In this document: positions 38,551 through 64,000 of the stretch, in pieces
Position numbering within the stretch: the first letter of the stretch is position 1
How the letters are laid out: each line of letters opens with the position of its first letter
NCBI GenBank assembly: GCA_963070105.1
Contig: OY718804.1
Location: forward strand, 372,001-436,000
Reading direction: 5' to 3'
Source: Litomosoides sigmodontis
Taxonomy: Eukaryota > Nematoda > Chromadorea > Rhabditida > Onchocercidae
DNA length: 64,000 nucleotides
Made by a program: the position numbers and the translations under genes
The notes under the pieces: generated by a model
Database searches by the model: none
What the model was told of the DNA's origin: nothing
The model's input: only the letters and a program-made list of their open reading frames with translations

Positions 38551-41500
38551 AATAATAAAGTGACAAGTACGACTGAGAAAACAAAAGTATCTACAAAAGT
38601 TATCATTCTTTTAAATTTCAAAAAAAAAAATTTCCTTCTCAGTCAGTCCCTTCTGTCGATAATTATAAATTTTATTTATCGTTCTCTTTTTATTATTCAT
38701 TCACTCTTCTCCCTACTGTTTTTCTCTCCTCGTTCATTTGAAAAAGAAAAAGCGAACAACCATTTAGAAGTTTTCGTTGATCTTTGAATTTGAACTAAGC
38801 AAAAATCCATAGGAATATAACTTTCATATTTCATACTTGCTAATTCTTAATTTGATCAAAATTTATGTCCAATTATCTTCTAACGGGCCAATTATCTTAT
38901 TTTCCTTTTATCCAAAATTTGAATTTTAAAGAGATGAAAAAAGAAAATTGCTCATTGGGGTCAGGGAAACGACGAGTCGTTGCAGTACTGAAGCACATTT
39001 TCAACTTCCTCAGTTGTTAAACAAATTTGACAGCGAAGCGCTATTGTCATCCTACGAACTAGCAAATAGCTAGCTGCTCATTCACTTTTTAGTTTATCCA
39101 CTTTGCTTGTAAACGTCTTAATTTACAGGCATCCCTTCCAAGCAATTTAATCCTTTCCATTTAAACTCAAGTAATTAACTTCATGATAACTTTTAAGTTG
39201 AATCAACTAGCGGTTTTTTCTTTTGATGTGATAAATGAATTCACATTTCCCTCGTTTATCCTATTGACTAAGGAAGAAGAGTGCGGAAGAGATCGATGAT
39301 CAAATGGAAGAAGGCACAATGAAATGCTAGAGTGCTGGATGGAAGAGGTGTAATCTAATTTGAGAACGTATTATTTTAAATCCTCATGCTAACTATATTC
39401 CTGCTTTCCGACAACTTTACGCAACATCAATTAAATACTTTTCAGATAAAATTGAAGAAAGTAAAAAATCTTAAAAATTTATAAGGAAAGCGTAACATAG
39501 CTGCTTCACCGCAAAATTATAACTTCGTGTAACTTTGAAAAATCGAGAAGTTATTTTCCAACGTCTATCATCAATTTTTGAAATGTGAAATTTTCTCCAT
39601 AAGATGCATTGTAGCTCAAAAAAGAAATTGCTTGCGGACAAAAGGTATTAATTAATGGATTGTGTAAAGTCCTGAATAACTACTTTATTACGATGTACGT
39701 CAGATGGCAAGATTCACCGTAAGTGATTGATAACAGACTTGACAATTAATTTCAATTCCATTTTTAAATTGACGATGAGTATACGAAATGAAGCCTTTGT
39801 TTTGCAATTCGTTAATTTGTCATAACTTCCACTTATTAATTTTATCATAAAGCGACATAAAGTACATTTCCATACACAAATAAATAACTTCACTGAAAAA
39901 ATAATTGAGTTAATTAAGCTAACTAAAATAGGGCAATAAATTTCAAATTGATTTTTTTTTTAAACAAACTAGGCGATGAAAGTTGCGTATCATTTGCAAT
40001 TTTGGAATTTCGAGATGATTGCAGGATGATTGTGTCATTTCATTGATGTCGTAATTTACGACTACTGCGTAACGATTTTTTGATATTTTATCTCATCAAA
40101 ATATCATCTAGCAATCTCCGAAAGAAATGGAAGAATATCGTTCGAAATTTTACGACATAATAATAATAGTAATAACGATAACTGATAACAGTAACCGTAA
40201 TGGTCATAATATGGAGTTCAGTCGTGGTAACCTAATGTAAATGCAACGATTACAGAATTATCTTGCACAACTTATACCAATCAGATAGTTTCTATTTCTC
40301 AGACAAATTTTCATTATTGTCGTCAATTTACCTAACATTTGTTATTGGCAACCAAATGGTTTATTTGATCGAATCACAAGTAACGAACTGTGAACTGCTA
40401 GGAATTTCCATGTGATTGCGTGTCATTACAGTTCAGCAAGTTCACTTACGACTATGCGCGCTTTCAGTGCACAATTCAGCAATATGCTGAATTTTGATTC
40501 TAGTTTTGCATGCGCAAAGGACGATAAGTGTACGTCGACGAGTGGCGTAGTTATCCGACAAGAAAAGTTAATCAACTGACTTGCTCATTAGAAATGATGA
40601 ATTTTTAATCTCCCTGCATTCTCAGCCATCCATAAATCATTCAATAAAATAAGCCTTAAATTAAAATTTTTCGACATCAATTATTGATTGCGTTTCGCAA
40701 GAGGAAGTGGCAGTAGAATTGTTGGTTGTCAAACAGAGAAAAAGGCAATAAAAGCACTTGAAATGCTTGCTCGAAATCTCCCACTTCCACTCTTTTTTGA
40801 ACATTTGAGGTGGCTGGAAAATAACGTTCCAAATGATCAAAGTGATGAAAATCAAAATTTTAATTAATAGTCCTATGATGAATGCGTGCATTCACATCCT
40901 ATGTAATTATTTACTTACAACTTTATTGCCATGAAGTACGACTAAGATGAGAATTTCATGAATGAAATTCAGTTTCACTCTTTCTCTTTCAATCTTTGAA
41001 ATATCAAACTGATATGCTTGGATAGGTAAACCGAATCTATCTAATATAGTAATACTTATTGCAACGTTGTGTACCAGTTAGGCGTTAGCAGACGTGCAAA
41101 TTATCATTCGTATGATATGGCAAGAGATAACGATAACGAAGAAGGCGAAGAAGTAGTGAGAGGAGAGGAAGGACGTGGATGAGGAGGGAGGACATTTCAA
41201 GTTTTCTCATTCCATTTTAGCATTTCACATTAATCAGTTCGACGAGCTAACTAGCCGCTCTCATCGCCCTCCAAACCTCAAACGAAGTGGAACGAATTTT
41301 CCCACTTGTAACTTAGCGCAAAAAAACATTTAGTTTAGCTCAATGAAAACATTAGCTTCGTTGCTACTAATTGTTAAAATTTAGCTTAATTTTTCGCAAA
41401 ATATGTGTTTTGCTTTTATACATTGCAGAGATTTTTCGGGTGAATATCCCTCTTTTCCAAATAATCGAACCGATTGTTTTAGCAAAATTTGAAGTTGAAA

Positions 41501-42148
41501 TTTAGCTTTCAACACGAAAAGGTTCACTCTTCATTTCCTCCAATAACTTGGTCTATTCGAATAAACAAATGACGCAAGCAATTCGTCCGCTATTGACATT
41601 TCAGCCCAGCAAAGGCCTTTCATAGTTAATTCTGCCAAAATAATACGATGCCTATCCCTCCTTGCGCATCATATTTTTGCTAAATTTGAAAGAGCGATTC
41701 CCTCAGCATCTGTTCTTCCTAAACGAATTAATTAATTTTTTTTGGCGCAGAAGCAATTAAATTGAAAGGATTTTCTTTTTCAAATTTTGCTAAAGGTAGA
41801 TATCAAAATTCATGAAACCCATTAAAAATTCCATATGCTAGAAATATGCGAGTGATTAGGAGGAGAACAGATGTTTTATAAATTTTAAATTTCACAGCAA
41901 TTCTTCATCGTTTAAGACGTTACATATTGCACTCATTCCTTGCTCCTTTTTCTTTTTCATTAACTAATAGATTTTCCTTAATTTAAAAAGTACAACATAA
42001 TTTTTTTCTGTTCTTCAAAGTTTTCGCTGAATCTAAGACATCATGTGTGTTTTCTGTCTATTGCCCTTTCCTCTTGCAACATTGTTTTGCGATCAAAATA
42101 AAATTGATGATTTTAATTTTTGAAATTTCATATTTAACATTGTGAGTA
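38551..42148. other. 3.6 kb with no gene resolved
   Basis: AT-rich flank between the channel and the small membrane-protein gene. An AATAAA occurs at 38554-38559, only 3 bases after the channel stop. A GAAGGA/AGGAGG-rich patch is at 41138-41190. No exon chain found. Confidence 0.5.
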
Positions 42149-45100
42149 ATGGAGGAAGAAAGAGGCAATAATGATTCGGAATATCATCTGAAGGAGGAGA
42201 ATCATGCCTACGCCCGACGTATGGTTACAACAATTGCCATTGTACTGACTGTTTTAGCTATTGTTTTGGTTACTATATCATTGTTACTCGGTTCAAGAAT
42301 CGATCAGATAGGTTAGTTGTTAAATTTGCTTGAAACTTTCATAAATTGAATAATTGAATTCTACCAATTAATTAACGTAAAAGACGTGAAATATCTTGTG
42401 ATACGTGTTTTCCTGACAATGCTTATATTCATTTTAATCACTTTGATTTAATTTGCGGTGAAATCAATAAGACAGTTTTCTTTCCGAAATTTATCAATTT
42501 TTTTGAAATGATCTGCTTAATACGAACTGTTAGGTTCAGTTAGTGAGGGAGGAAAACGAGAAATTTACGCTTATTAAGAAATTGAAAATAAGTGGAATTT
42601 ATGCAATCCCATCGTAACCTAATTTATTCCATTATTTAACTTCCTTTTCCAGTCCTTCATATCCTACCATTTCATTTCTTCTCTTATCCCTGTCGATATG
42701 AGTGAAACTTTCTTTCCACCTATCACCGGCGATCTATAAATGTCATTAATAATTCAATTTATCCAACGGTCTGTGAAATCCTTTGAGATTCCAGGACTTC
42801 GGAGTTACGCAACTCTTTCAGTAAGGAATAAATTGAAAAATAGAAGCTCATTAAAGTACTACTTCTATTGCCAATAAAACGGTTACACTAATAGTCAAAC
42901 AACTCTAACAACAAGAGGTAATTTTATATTGCAATTAGGCACTGATCAACTTAGGTTATTGTTGTGAAACGGTTTTGATCATTTCATCAACTCAACGACT
43001 GCCACTCTAATCAAAAAAGCATAACAATTAAAATTTTTACTAAAATTTCAATTTAAGCTTTCAAACAGTTACATGTACAACGCTTTTCGCACACCTCTTT
43101 CTTTGACAGTTTAAATCATTGCATTTTTATTCAAAATTAAAATTAAAGAGCATAATGTTGAAGTAATAGTTAACACTGAAATTTGAGAAATCTTCATTAT
43201 TAAATTATTGCAACGTATTATTTATTGATTAACACAACGCATATGGCGAAGTTAGATGTGCTGAAAATAATTTATTCAAAAAAGGTAAGGCAAAAATCGT
43301 AACCTAACTTTTTTCCCCTTAGTTTAATGTTATTTCATAAATCTTTTTTTTTTCCTTCCTTTAAGAAAACGTTGAACAGGTCATTTCGTCTAATTATTTG
43401 ACTGAAAAAGTTTAAATTTACATATTTCACATTTTAGCTTTGTTTTTACAGTTGGAATTGTTTAATATGGAAGTGGAAATATTTTAATAACTCTCTACAC
43501 GGCTGAAATTATTTTCGAATTAATTTTTGCTTCAACCAATTTTTAATGAGAAGCTGTAAGCTTCTCAGAGCTTTCAGCTTCTCATTCATTGAAGTAAAAA
43601 ATTGCCATCTCACAGCTGTCATTAGAGGAAGTTTTTCAGTTCTTGCATAATTTTCAAAAAATTCAAAAATTACCACTGCAACAGCGTGAGGGATAAGTTG
43701 GTAATAAATGTAACTTATTCACTGCCATATATTATATTAATTATTCACAACTTATTCACAGGGTTAATTATTAAATGAAATATTTTGAAACAAAGACGAA
43801 TTCTATTTAATTAAGACAAAAAGACCACCGCGAGATAATTGTCGCAAACTATGAGAAAGTCATTTTGGTTTTTTATTTATGGTTGCAATTTGAAGAAGTA
43901 ATGACTAACAACACAATTCGTAGTTATTTGCTAAAATTTCTGCATAGAATTAATTATTTGAAGATGGAATACTTCACAAAATAACATTCTTTGTTTTACT
44001 TTTTCATCCTCTTCATTTCTCTCTTCCTCACACTTTCTCTCTCTCTTAAATTTGAAAGAATGAGAGGTTACAACATGAATAGAAATCGTAAACATTAAAG
44101 TGAATCGATAAACAAATCCATCGTCTGTTATTTCATTTTATTGCTCTCGCCCCTTTATCGTCACATCTCTCAACATTTCCACAAAGCAGTAGCATATTAC
44201 AGTAACTCTAGCAATCACATAATTCTTCAGACTACTGTAGAAAGCATGTGCGTGCATTCTGTGGGAGAGACGGTAGATAGTATTTCACCGTTTTGATACA
44301 TTAATTCAAATCTAAACATGTAAAATTTCGAATGAATTTTGATGCTACGACACTGTATTATAAGTTATTGTAAGCGTTTCTTGGTACGATGCAATACCGT
44401 ACCAAGAAAGAGGAATTATCTGCGCAGCTTTACCTTTTTTTTTGCTTCTCAGAAAAAAATAAACAGAGAAATACGAATTCTCACTGACGATTTCTCCCGT
44501 TCCCTTGACTTTCGCTTTCCAATACATAAGTTTTCACTTTTATAGCAATTTTCTGGCAAAGTAACATCGGTTGGGTAAACAAACAAGTATATGTAAATAA
44601 ATATAAGGCGCAAATAATCAAACTGTTTTGTTTTGAATTTGTTTTGCAGTGTCGTACGTGGATTAGTATTACTGGATTAGTATGACATCTTAGTTATTTT
44701 CAAGTGATTATTTTTTTCGTATTGTTAGCGCTTTTTTTCTTGGAAAGTTAAATTGTGGAAAGGATTGAGAGGACAAGAGAAGTGCATATGCCTGGATTTT
44801 TCCTCGATGGGATGAAATGCGAGAAATGGAGAAGGGAAGACGGAACTTTGACAGAAGCTGTCAAATTTGAATAGTTAAGCAGACGTTTTTTTTCGTCTTT
44901 TCCAAAGAAAAGGGAAAGCATAAAAGCCGAAATAACTTTGAAAGCGAAAAAAAACTTCAAATATTTATGGCAAAATAAGCACTTCTTTAGCACTTTTTAC
45001 TTTTCCGTTGTTATCGCAATAAATGGAAAAAATGCTTTAGTTGATTTAATGAATCGAAACAGTCGTCCACAAACATTAATTAATCTCACATTTTCTGTTA

Positions 45101-45741
45101 ATTAGCACAGTAAAAGGCGTTTGATTAATTGCTCAGCCACCACAATCTTTTGTTTAAAAACGATGCTACTAGGAATGAAAATATTTGAAAAAAAGTTAAA
45201 TATAGAAACGTCGACGAACCTTAAATGGCTTATACAATTATCTCGAGCATCTTTTTCAACTTGTCACACATATTTATATAGTTACCGATATCATTGAGAT
45301 GAAGGAGCAGTAGAATTTGTTTGTTTAAATTCGTTTCGCAACATTCTTCTTTCACTAAAGTACATATCATTAAAATAATAATAAATTAAAAAGCATAAAA
45401 TATATATGCATAACGTAGACATGAAAAAATTAATTTTTTATTTAAAATCGGAAAAAAAATGAGGAGAGGGAAGAATTTAGTTTGAAATGCTATTTAGTGA
45501 TGGTTTGAAAGGAAAAATTTTTTTCAAATTATTTCCTCCCTCCCTCTTTCCTCTTCTTCCGACACCCTACGTACAATCTCACTTTGCTAATGAGCTGTTA
45601 TTAAGCTAATTGTAAGTGCTTCGGAGTGTTTCAGTGAACGAAACGCTCGGCGCAAGCATGAAAATTTCTGGTAGTGAACTATTCCTCGAAGCGAAGGATA
45701 ACAGTAATGCGAACAAGACAAGCGAAGTGCAAGGCGTGTAA
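42149..45741 (+). CDS. Small single-pass membrane protein, 89 aa
   Basis: Two exons, 42149-42311 and 45635-45741 (TAA), joined by a 3,323-nt intron (donor G|GTTAGT, acceptor GTGTTTCAG); phases agree. The N-terminal tail is acidic (MEEERGNNDSEYHLKEENHA). YARR precedes one long hydrophobic segment (about residues 25-48, TIAIVLTVLAIVLVTISLLL). After it comes GSRIDQIVNETLGASMK and a polar C-terminus. The basic residues before the membrane segment predict N-in/C-out topology. That places both N-glycosylation sequons, NET (56-58) and NKT (81-83), outside, which is self-consistent. I do not recognise a family. Other exons inside the intron are possible but were not seen. The (TTA)n array begins 267 bases after the stop. 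Confidence 0.55.
43545..43586. repeat. Inverted repeat with 12-bp arms
   Basis: AATGAGAAGCTG at 43545-43556 and its exact complement CAGCTTCTCATT at 43575-43586, separated by 18 bases. The spacer itself can pair in an alternative short hairpin (GAGAAGCT with AGCTTCTC). It lies inside the large intron of the 89-aa protein gene. Confidence 0.85.
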
Positions 45742-47080
<1,339 letters not shown>

Positions 47081-48746
47081 CATTAGCTTTTTACAACAAT
47101 TAAACTATTAATCGATGAGTGGATATTGTAGCAATTGAAATTGTGAAATGAATTAATAGCAACAAATTAAAATTTGCCATTAGAATGCGCATAAATAAAC
47201 AAACAACGGCAGAATTTTTTCACAGAAAGTACTTACGGACAGTCTGAAAGTGTTGAAAACGAGAAAAATGAAAGGAATTGGTACTTTGTGTCGCAAAAAT
47301 ATTAATGGAATGTTTATGGCAACTAGACAACAGTCACTGGAAAGGATGATATTGCAAGTTTCAAAGAAACTCATTTCATTAAGTGTGAAAGTTTGAAATT
47401 CCAGTCAATTCCATTTTTATAATTAATTTGGCAAAAATTATCCATTGAAGTAAATTATTGTATAATAAAAATGAATACAACGTAAATGTAAGACCTTTTT
47501 TGCTATGTTTTGGAAAAAATAGATGCTTATTAGCAATTACTTTTTTTCGCTTCTTTCTAAAAATTTAAACTGGAAATTTCAACCAAAAATATTCATGACT
47601 ATGCTAATCAATCAGCTAGCGATGAAAACAATGATTCATGTTGTTAATTTGCAGTATTATTGTTATTATTAAAGATGTTGAACCTTTTCCAATCTCGTGA
47701 TAGCATATTCTCTATCCATTTAACTGTTAGCTTAGTGATCTACTTTTAAATTACTCTAAGCTACAAAGTGTCGTTACAACAGTACTATCATACAGTACGC
47801 GTTATGATATGCTGTGCTGTAGCGACCAAATAATGGAATACGGAGAAAAAAAATATTAATTATATTATATGCCATTAACCATCGGTATTATACTTGTTCC
47901 AATATTAGCAATGTTAAATCAATTTGATAAGTTTCACTGACAATAGAGACTCTACTAGTTACCGTTTAATTTGTGAGGACAATTAAACATACGAATAAAC
48001 AAATTAATACAATTCAATGAATAAATGACGATTTCCCACACACCGTGCTTCTTTCAAAATCGTAGGAAAGACACGAGGCGACTTTATCCTCATTTTGCAA
48101 GTCAATGCTTTGCTTTCATGGATTACCGTAACATGCAAGATTTGCTGGATTTATAATTTCCGATCCCTCTGCTGTGCATGGATTGCATACACATATTAAA
48201 TCCTGTGTAAAACGCACTCCAACAATGTACATCGACCACCTCACATCAAAATACGTTGTTAGCCATACCTCCGTTTAAGAATCGATACAAATTCAACTTT
48301 ACTTGATAAAAACGTTAACGCAAGAGAACATATTTGCAGTAATGAGTGGAAAAGCTGATAAGGAGAATGAAATGATACATAAAGAGTAAAATTGATAAGT
48401 CAACAATAACAACGCAAATGCGAATGAAAAGTGAAAATTGAAGATAAAACAGAAGTGGATATTCACAATCATTAATAAACCAATTTCTCAACAGACAACA
48501 GACATACTGGCTTGCTTTTGTTAAGTACATACAGATAACGACAGAGGAATTTTGTAAACAAACAAAACAGTTTTCATCAAAGTCTTCGAAACAAGAAAAG
48601 AACTCGATTTACCCTAATATGTTAATCACCAAAAAAATATAATACATGGCAAAAATATTTAAAAAATTTCTATGGAAGAGAGCTTATATGAAGAAGTGAA
48701 CGTTAATAGATATTTTTACCATAAAGCTTTTTAGCACTGCATCAAT
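47081..48746. other. 3' flank of Strawberry notch, no gene resolved
   Basis: AT-rich non-coding sequence between the TTA array and the Strawberry notch stop codon. No exon chain on either strand. Confidence 0.5.
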
Positions 48747-59110
<10,364 letters not shown>

Positions 59111-62100
59111 TCGTATATGAAATGTCTAAATGAACCTAAAAAACAATACTGCAAGTATGACCGATGACGGAATTCAGTCAGGCAAAGAAGAGTCAGTTCT
59201 TCGCACACGTTCATTATATATAATGCACACGCGCCTTACGCAATCAACGCCTAAGATGTATATCTGAAGTTTAAGAAATAGGTGAACTGCCACCAGTATT
59301 AACAATGCCTTAAAGCAATAAGCGTATGCCCACCAGGTGAGGTGTCTCTCGCCTTTGCTGTTCTGGCTGTTCTGCATGATAGACGCGTAACACGCATTAC
59401 TGCATGCTCACTTATCCTTTTAACACTTGCGACACTTTTGCTTATATGTGTACATCGAGCCTCATCTATCTTGCCTAATGTGTCAGTCGCATATCTTTGT
59501 TGTGCTTCGCATGTCACTAAACAAGGTAGCTTCGCTAACAAGTGCATTTCAAGCATATAAAAAACATTCGCAATGAAGAAGTAAGCAAAATCAAAGAGAT
59601 CACTGAGCTGAAATTTCAACGTTTCTACACGGCAAACAGACAAATTCGACATAGTAGAAAAGGAAACCAGAGCGAAGCTCCTTTCTCTTTTTCAAGAAAA
59701 GGACAGAGATCAATTTCGCATCAAAACCCCACTCCAAATCTCACCAAAATCACCACTGTATTTCTCCTTTCGGCCTGCCATTGTGATTATGAGGCCATGA
59801 AAAATGAGTACAAGTTCAAATATGAATGCGAATCAAGCGACAATTTCCATCTTATTTATGCAAATTTACGCATTAAGTTGCAATATACGTGAAACTTCTA
59901 CTACGTACAACGATGAGTTATCTAGTTGGGAAGAACACGTACGTATAGAGAGAGAACTGCTTCAAAAACACATACGCATGTTATGTGTTAGCAGAATCAT
60001 TGGGTGGACAGTTCCTTTTCATCCCTCATTTCCTTCACTGCGGGAGAATGTGAGAATGAGGAGAGAAGGTAGAAGTAAGAATGCGGGTGTGCCAATCGAT
60101 AACTGTTCCTTCACATGTATCAGCATTCCTTTCTATATTTGTCGGTCTTTTCTGATATGCAAATTAGTAAGCAAAATTTCGAACAATCCAAAATGTGAAA
60201 AGCACAGCTGGTGAGATTTGCCACTTTCTACGGGTCACAACTACATTATTTCATCTGAATGGGATTTTCATTTCCCGCAAGCATTCGTCCTCCTTACCGG
60301 CTGAAAAACATGAAAAGAGCCCGTCGTCTAGCCAAAAAAGGAAAGACTTTGGCCAACGTAGCTGTCGAATCCCTTGCATCTCAACTTCTTCATTTCAATC
60401 TGTGGTCGTATACAAAACAACGTAATGCGCACGTACACTGCACAACTGCAACTCTGGCTGATCTCTGAGGTCACACCTTTCCACTTAACCAGCACTGGCT
60501 AACTGTTGGCCGGCTCTCTTTCGTCGCACTGTTTGCAACAATTTCTCCGGCACCTCTCTTTCTCTTCCTCTTCCCAGTATCATCCCTTCCACGAATGCAA
60601 ATTTTCACAGTTAACAGCAACCGAGCGAAAGCCTTCCACCTCGATTTGATAGCGATCAATTTTTGCACTAAATTTTTCCATTTCCTCCATTGTTTTTCAT
60701 CACATTGAACCGTTGTTGTTGTTGAAAACTCGGCATGTACAATTAATTTTCGATTCACTTTAACTGTTTCATTTCAACATCCTCAGCTTTAACGCATCAA
60801 TTTTGATGTGCTTCCAACACTTGCGTAATATATCCAGCGTAGCTCAATCGCTCCCTCTCAGACGAAAAACAGTGGTGACATATCATTACCAAGCACCACC
60901 GCTCCAAGTTGGCAACTAGTCAACGGATGAGCGTCGTGTTGAGACCCACACCACATGCTTCACATGCGGATGGAGCGCTGCAACAGCCCCCCGCACTCCC
61001 TTCGAAACCTGCAAGGTGGACTGGGCGAGGCAGAGATGGGAGTGAAGTCGCTTGAGCTACCTTTTATACCACAGTGTCGCGTCTGCTACAACACTACGCG
61101 CCGCCCCAGAAACACTGCAGAACTACGTTTTGGCTCATTGCCAAGGCGCACCAGCGATGTAAATTGAAAATCTGGATAGATTTCCTACACGTATCGCGTG
61201 CATTACGACATAGGATTTCTGGGATACGTTACAGTGTTTCGCCCGATTGTCATAGCGCTACGACGAAACACAATAGCAGATTCTCGCGTGCTACACGTAT
61301 GAACCAGTTACGCGTGCTGTAATGAACTGATGTCCTTTATTGAAATGTGTCTAGCTATTTTTTAGGTGGAGAACGAATATATTCGTTTTAAGGTGTACCC
61401 ATTACTCCTGAGCTCTGCCTGTCCGCCAACTTCAAAACAGACGCATATCCCACGTCGAACTTTGGCGGATCTCATGTGTGCGTCTATCATCATCGTGTCC
61501 ACAACCTGGGTTTCGGTAGGTTTTGTTTCTGTATGTTTCTACATGTGCGTCGATCTGTCTGTCTGTGTATGTTCCTCTGATTGTTATGGTCCATGCCAGT
61601 TGCTTACCGAGTGGATTGGGCGATGTCGATGTGTGTATGTTTGTCTGTCGCCCCTCCTGTTCGTCGCTTTCGCTCATTTTCACTCATGTTCTCGTGAAGG
61701 TGAAAAGGTCAGGGCGTTGCGTTGGTGGAGGTCAGGGCGTTGCGTTGGTGGAGGTCAAGCGGATGCGTAACGCAGAAGAGTCGATCCAGGGACTGTCCAG
61801 GTAGGGAAGTGCTTGCTCCCTTGAAAGACGTGCAGATGAAAGGGAGATTGGCGGTGTTCGTGTGTGATCAAACGTTATTCAAAATTGCGTGTGTATGTGT
61901 GTGTCAAGAAGCGGTTGCATTGGTGGCCTTGAAGAAGTTTCAACGAAGCGTCTCACGCGTGGAGAAAGAGCAGGACAATAAATCGCTGATTGTTGCGTGC
62001 CTCCGTGGATTATGATCCCGGCACTGCACATGTGATTTGCATATGTTAACTGCTCTTTTCAATGCCCATGTGAGGCGAGGCAAAGATACAGCAGAAAAAA

Positions 62101-64000
62101 ATTCACTTTAATTACCGCTTTCTCCACGCATTATTTAGCTTTCCCAAGAGGTGTCAAAGTCCCACGCTAAGGTCTTTCAAAGGTTTCATGTTTTAAAATA
62201 GAAACCAATAAAGCATCACAATTAGTAAAAAATAGTAACCACAAACTTCTTATACGACATAATACCTAATTAAGTAAAGATGTCAAAGCAGGGCTATCCC
62301 GGAGATTTGCCAAGTTTTGCGATGTTTGTCAGTAGAGAATTTTCAATTAGCTTATGTGCATATAGATGTACTTTCTTGCAAAATGAACAGTTAGGAGAAG
62401 CAGGGATAGAGTTAACCGCTTGTGCTACGTGCAAGAATCTGCGGAAAAGTGGAAGGAAGAACTGCGTTGCAGATTTGCGCAAAATTCATCAGTAGGACGC
62501 ATCGTGAACGCCATATATACTTATTTCCTAAATTTATCCTCCGGTCTGTTCTCAATCACAAACAACAAGGATCAGAGATGCTGCCGTAACTTCCCTTTTT
62601 TCATCTGAATTGAAATTTAACTGCTGCGATTTTCTTAAACAACAGCTGGCTGCAATTGTAGAAACTGTTGCATAATTATCGGTTCTACCCAGACTCCCTC
62701 CGCATTCCACTCCCTGTCCTCGTGGACGAACGATAATTCTGGTATTTAATTTCATTTGCACTTTTATTTCAATTAGGATTCCTGACACTTCAAAGTTACA
62801 CACAACCTTTACAAAATATTATTCACCTCTAGTATAGTTAGTGTAAAACAAAGTTTGCGATATAAGCTAGCGGTAGGTGTTTGTTTCTACTATACCTTGA
62901 GGTACCTTTTAAGAGCTAACTTTCGGTTAGTTAAATAAGGTCAGTTTTTTTTGCTGTTTAAGCAACTTGCCATTTTTTCTTTCTCTGCCTCTGTGAATGT
63001 GAAATTAGCTAGCCCAAGCAAGAACCTTTTGTTTATTCCGTTTCTTTCTTTCCTTATTGCATTTGATTTGTGAACGATCCCAAATGTTCCACTTCCGCCC
63101 ATTTCCTTACTTTGTGTCATCCTTTTACGCGACCTTTCTTCATCAGCTCTCTGAAACTCTGAAACAAAAGTGCAAGTGAAAGTCTCTGCTTTACATACAA
63201 ATTCAAGTTCCATTCAAATTGCTGCTCTATCGTTCCGTGTGTTGGTGTTATGCATTTTTTAAATGAAACCAATTGATGTTTCTTCTCTCTTTCCGTTACA
63301 GTGTGTCCAGTTTCAATGAATTTTAATGGACTTCTTCAACTGCTTTTTGATAACTCATTGTGAAGTTTTGACAATAAATGCCAAGGAAAGGAAATGAGAA
63401 CACAAGTGAATAATCACAAAGCAAAAAAAAAAATACTGAAAGTCTTTTTAATTTAATTGCAAAAAATTAGTGCAAAAATGTGAACCAGTTTCGACTGAGT
63501 CATGTTGGGGGATCTGAATTTCTGGTGTTAACTTTGGCATATAAGTAAATGACAGCTCATGCGATAATTTCAGTCTTAAAAATGAATATTTTCCAACAGT
63601 ATCATTTTTGAATAACTGAAGAAATTGGATTTTCAACTACTGGCGGGACGATTGAAGTTGTCAATCACCTGTGGCCATCTTGTAAAAAAGTAGTTGAATG
63701 AAATGAAATCATGCAATCGATGAAATGGTGAATGCATCAAATGCACGAAAGCCTGCGATCGTCGCATAGACAGACGACCGGATTATAGTTGAGATGTGGA
63801 CGTGTGCGGAGTGTAACATCATGAAATTTTGCACCTTTTGCAGATTGAAATATTGTAAGCGTGTGTACATCGTGAGTATAGTCCCCACGTAGACTAGATT
63901 GTAATTTTAAAATGAGCATGTGGAATATTGTGGAATTTCAATGCATACGTCCGTGTTTGCACGCGCGTCTATATTGATCGAATAACTGTTCAAATTTTGC
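59111..64000. other. Upstream region of Strawberry notch, no gene resolved
   Basis: Presumed promoter side of Strawberry notch; an acceptor-like TTTTTTAG at 59137-59136 (minus) lies 25 bases before its ATG. Sequence from about 60900 to 62020 is GC-richer, with TGTGTG-type stretches and a 23-bp tandem duplication at 61711. Several short ORFs (60955, 61366, 61722, 62280, and 63213 on the minus strand) lack splice partners or family similarity, so none is called. Confidence 0.5.
61711..61756. repeat. Two-copy 23-bp tandem repeat
   Basis: The unit AGGGCGTTGCGTTGGTGGAG plus GTC occurs twice in direct succession, and a third partial unit (AAGCGGATGCG) follows. GC-rich compared with the window. Confidence 0.8.

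Noticed and set aside
61366..62015. Overlapping ORFs in the GC-richer TG-repeat region
   Set aside because: Frames arise from simple-sequence TG/GTT content; no splice chain or recognisable domain.

Overview
The window is AT-rich animal nuclear DNA with spliced genes, mostly short GT-AG introns, strong TTTCAG/TTTTAG-type acceptors, and several genes whose ATG lies at or within a few bases of an acceptor, as expected for spliced-leader trans-splicing. Proteins recognised here (POLR3C, MRPL36, MRPS10, CDV3, a GGACT-type cyclotransferase, a CK1/TTBK-like kinase, a Cys-loop channel, Strawberry notch) and the small kinase and channel types fit a nematode. A spirurid (filarial-like) worm is my inference; no species can be named from the sequence alone.

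Layout. 1-7.1 kb: no gene resolved. 7.1-13.3 kb (minus): MRPL36, then the RNA polymerase III subunit POLR3C (12 exons, 530 aa, complete), then a possible 69-aa membrane ORF, all in one orientation and possibly one operon. 16.4-20.5 kb (plus): CDV3 homologue and MRPS10. 20.9-22.4 kb (minus): a possible small secreted protein and the cyclotransferase. 23.5-26.2 kb (plus): an unrecognised six-exon gene of 383 aa. 27.6-28.4 kb: a 780-bp (TAA)n array. 29.0-31.9 kb (minus): CK1/TTBK-like kinase, divergent from a complete Cys-loop channel subunit at 34.9-38.6 kb (plus). 42.1-45.7 kb (plus): an 89-aa single-pass membrane protein in two exons. 46.0-47.1 kb: a 1.07-kb (TTA)n array. 48.7-59.1 kb (minus): complete Strawberry notch homologue, 28 exons and 1,658 aa. 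59.1-64 kb: no gene resolved.

All multi-exon models were assembled by hand from splice consensus, reading-phase agreement and remembered family similarity; every exon junction given keeps the frame. Much of the set is housekeeping: Pol III transcription, the mitochondrial ribosome and chromatin/Notch-linked regulation. The most unusual items are the two giant TTA/TAA arrays, the orphan 383-aa gene, the 89-aa membrane protein with a 3.3-kb intron, the diverged kinase and channel, and a GC-AG intron in Strawberry notch. I saw no clear sign of a mobile element, CRISPR array, rRNA or tRNA.
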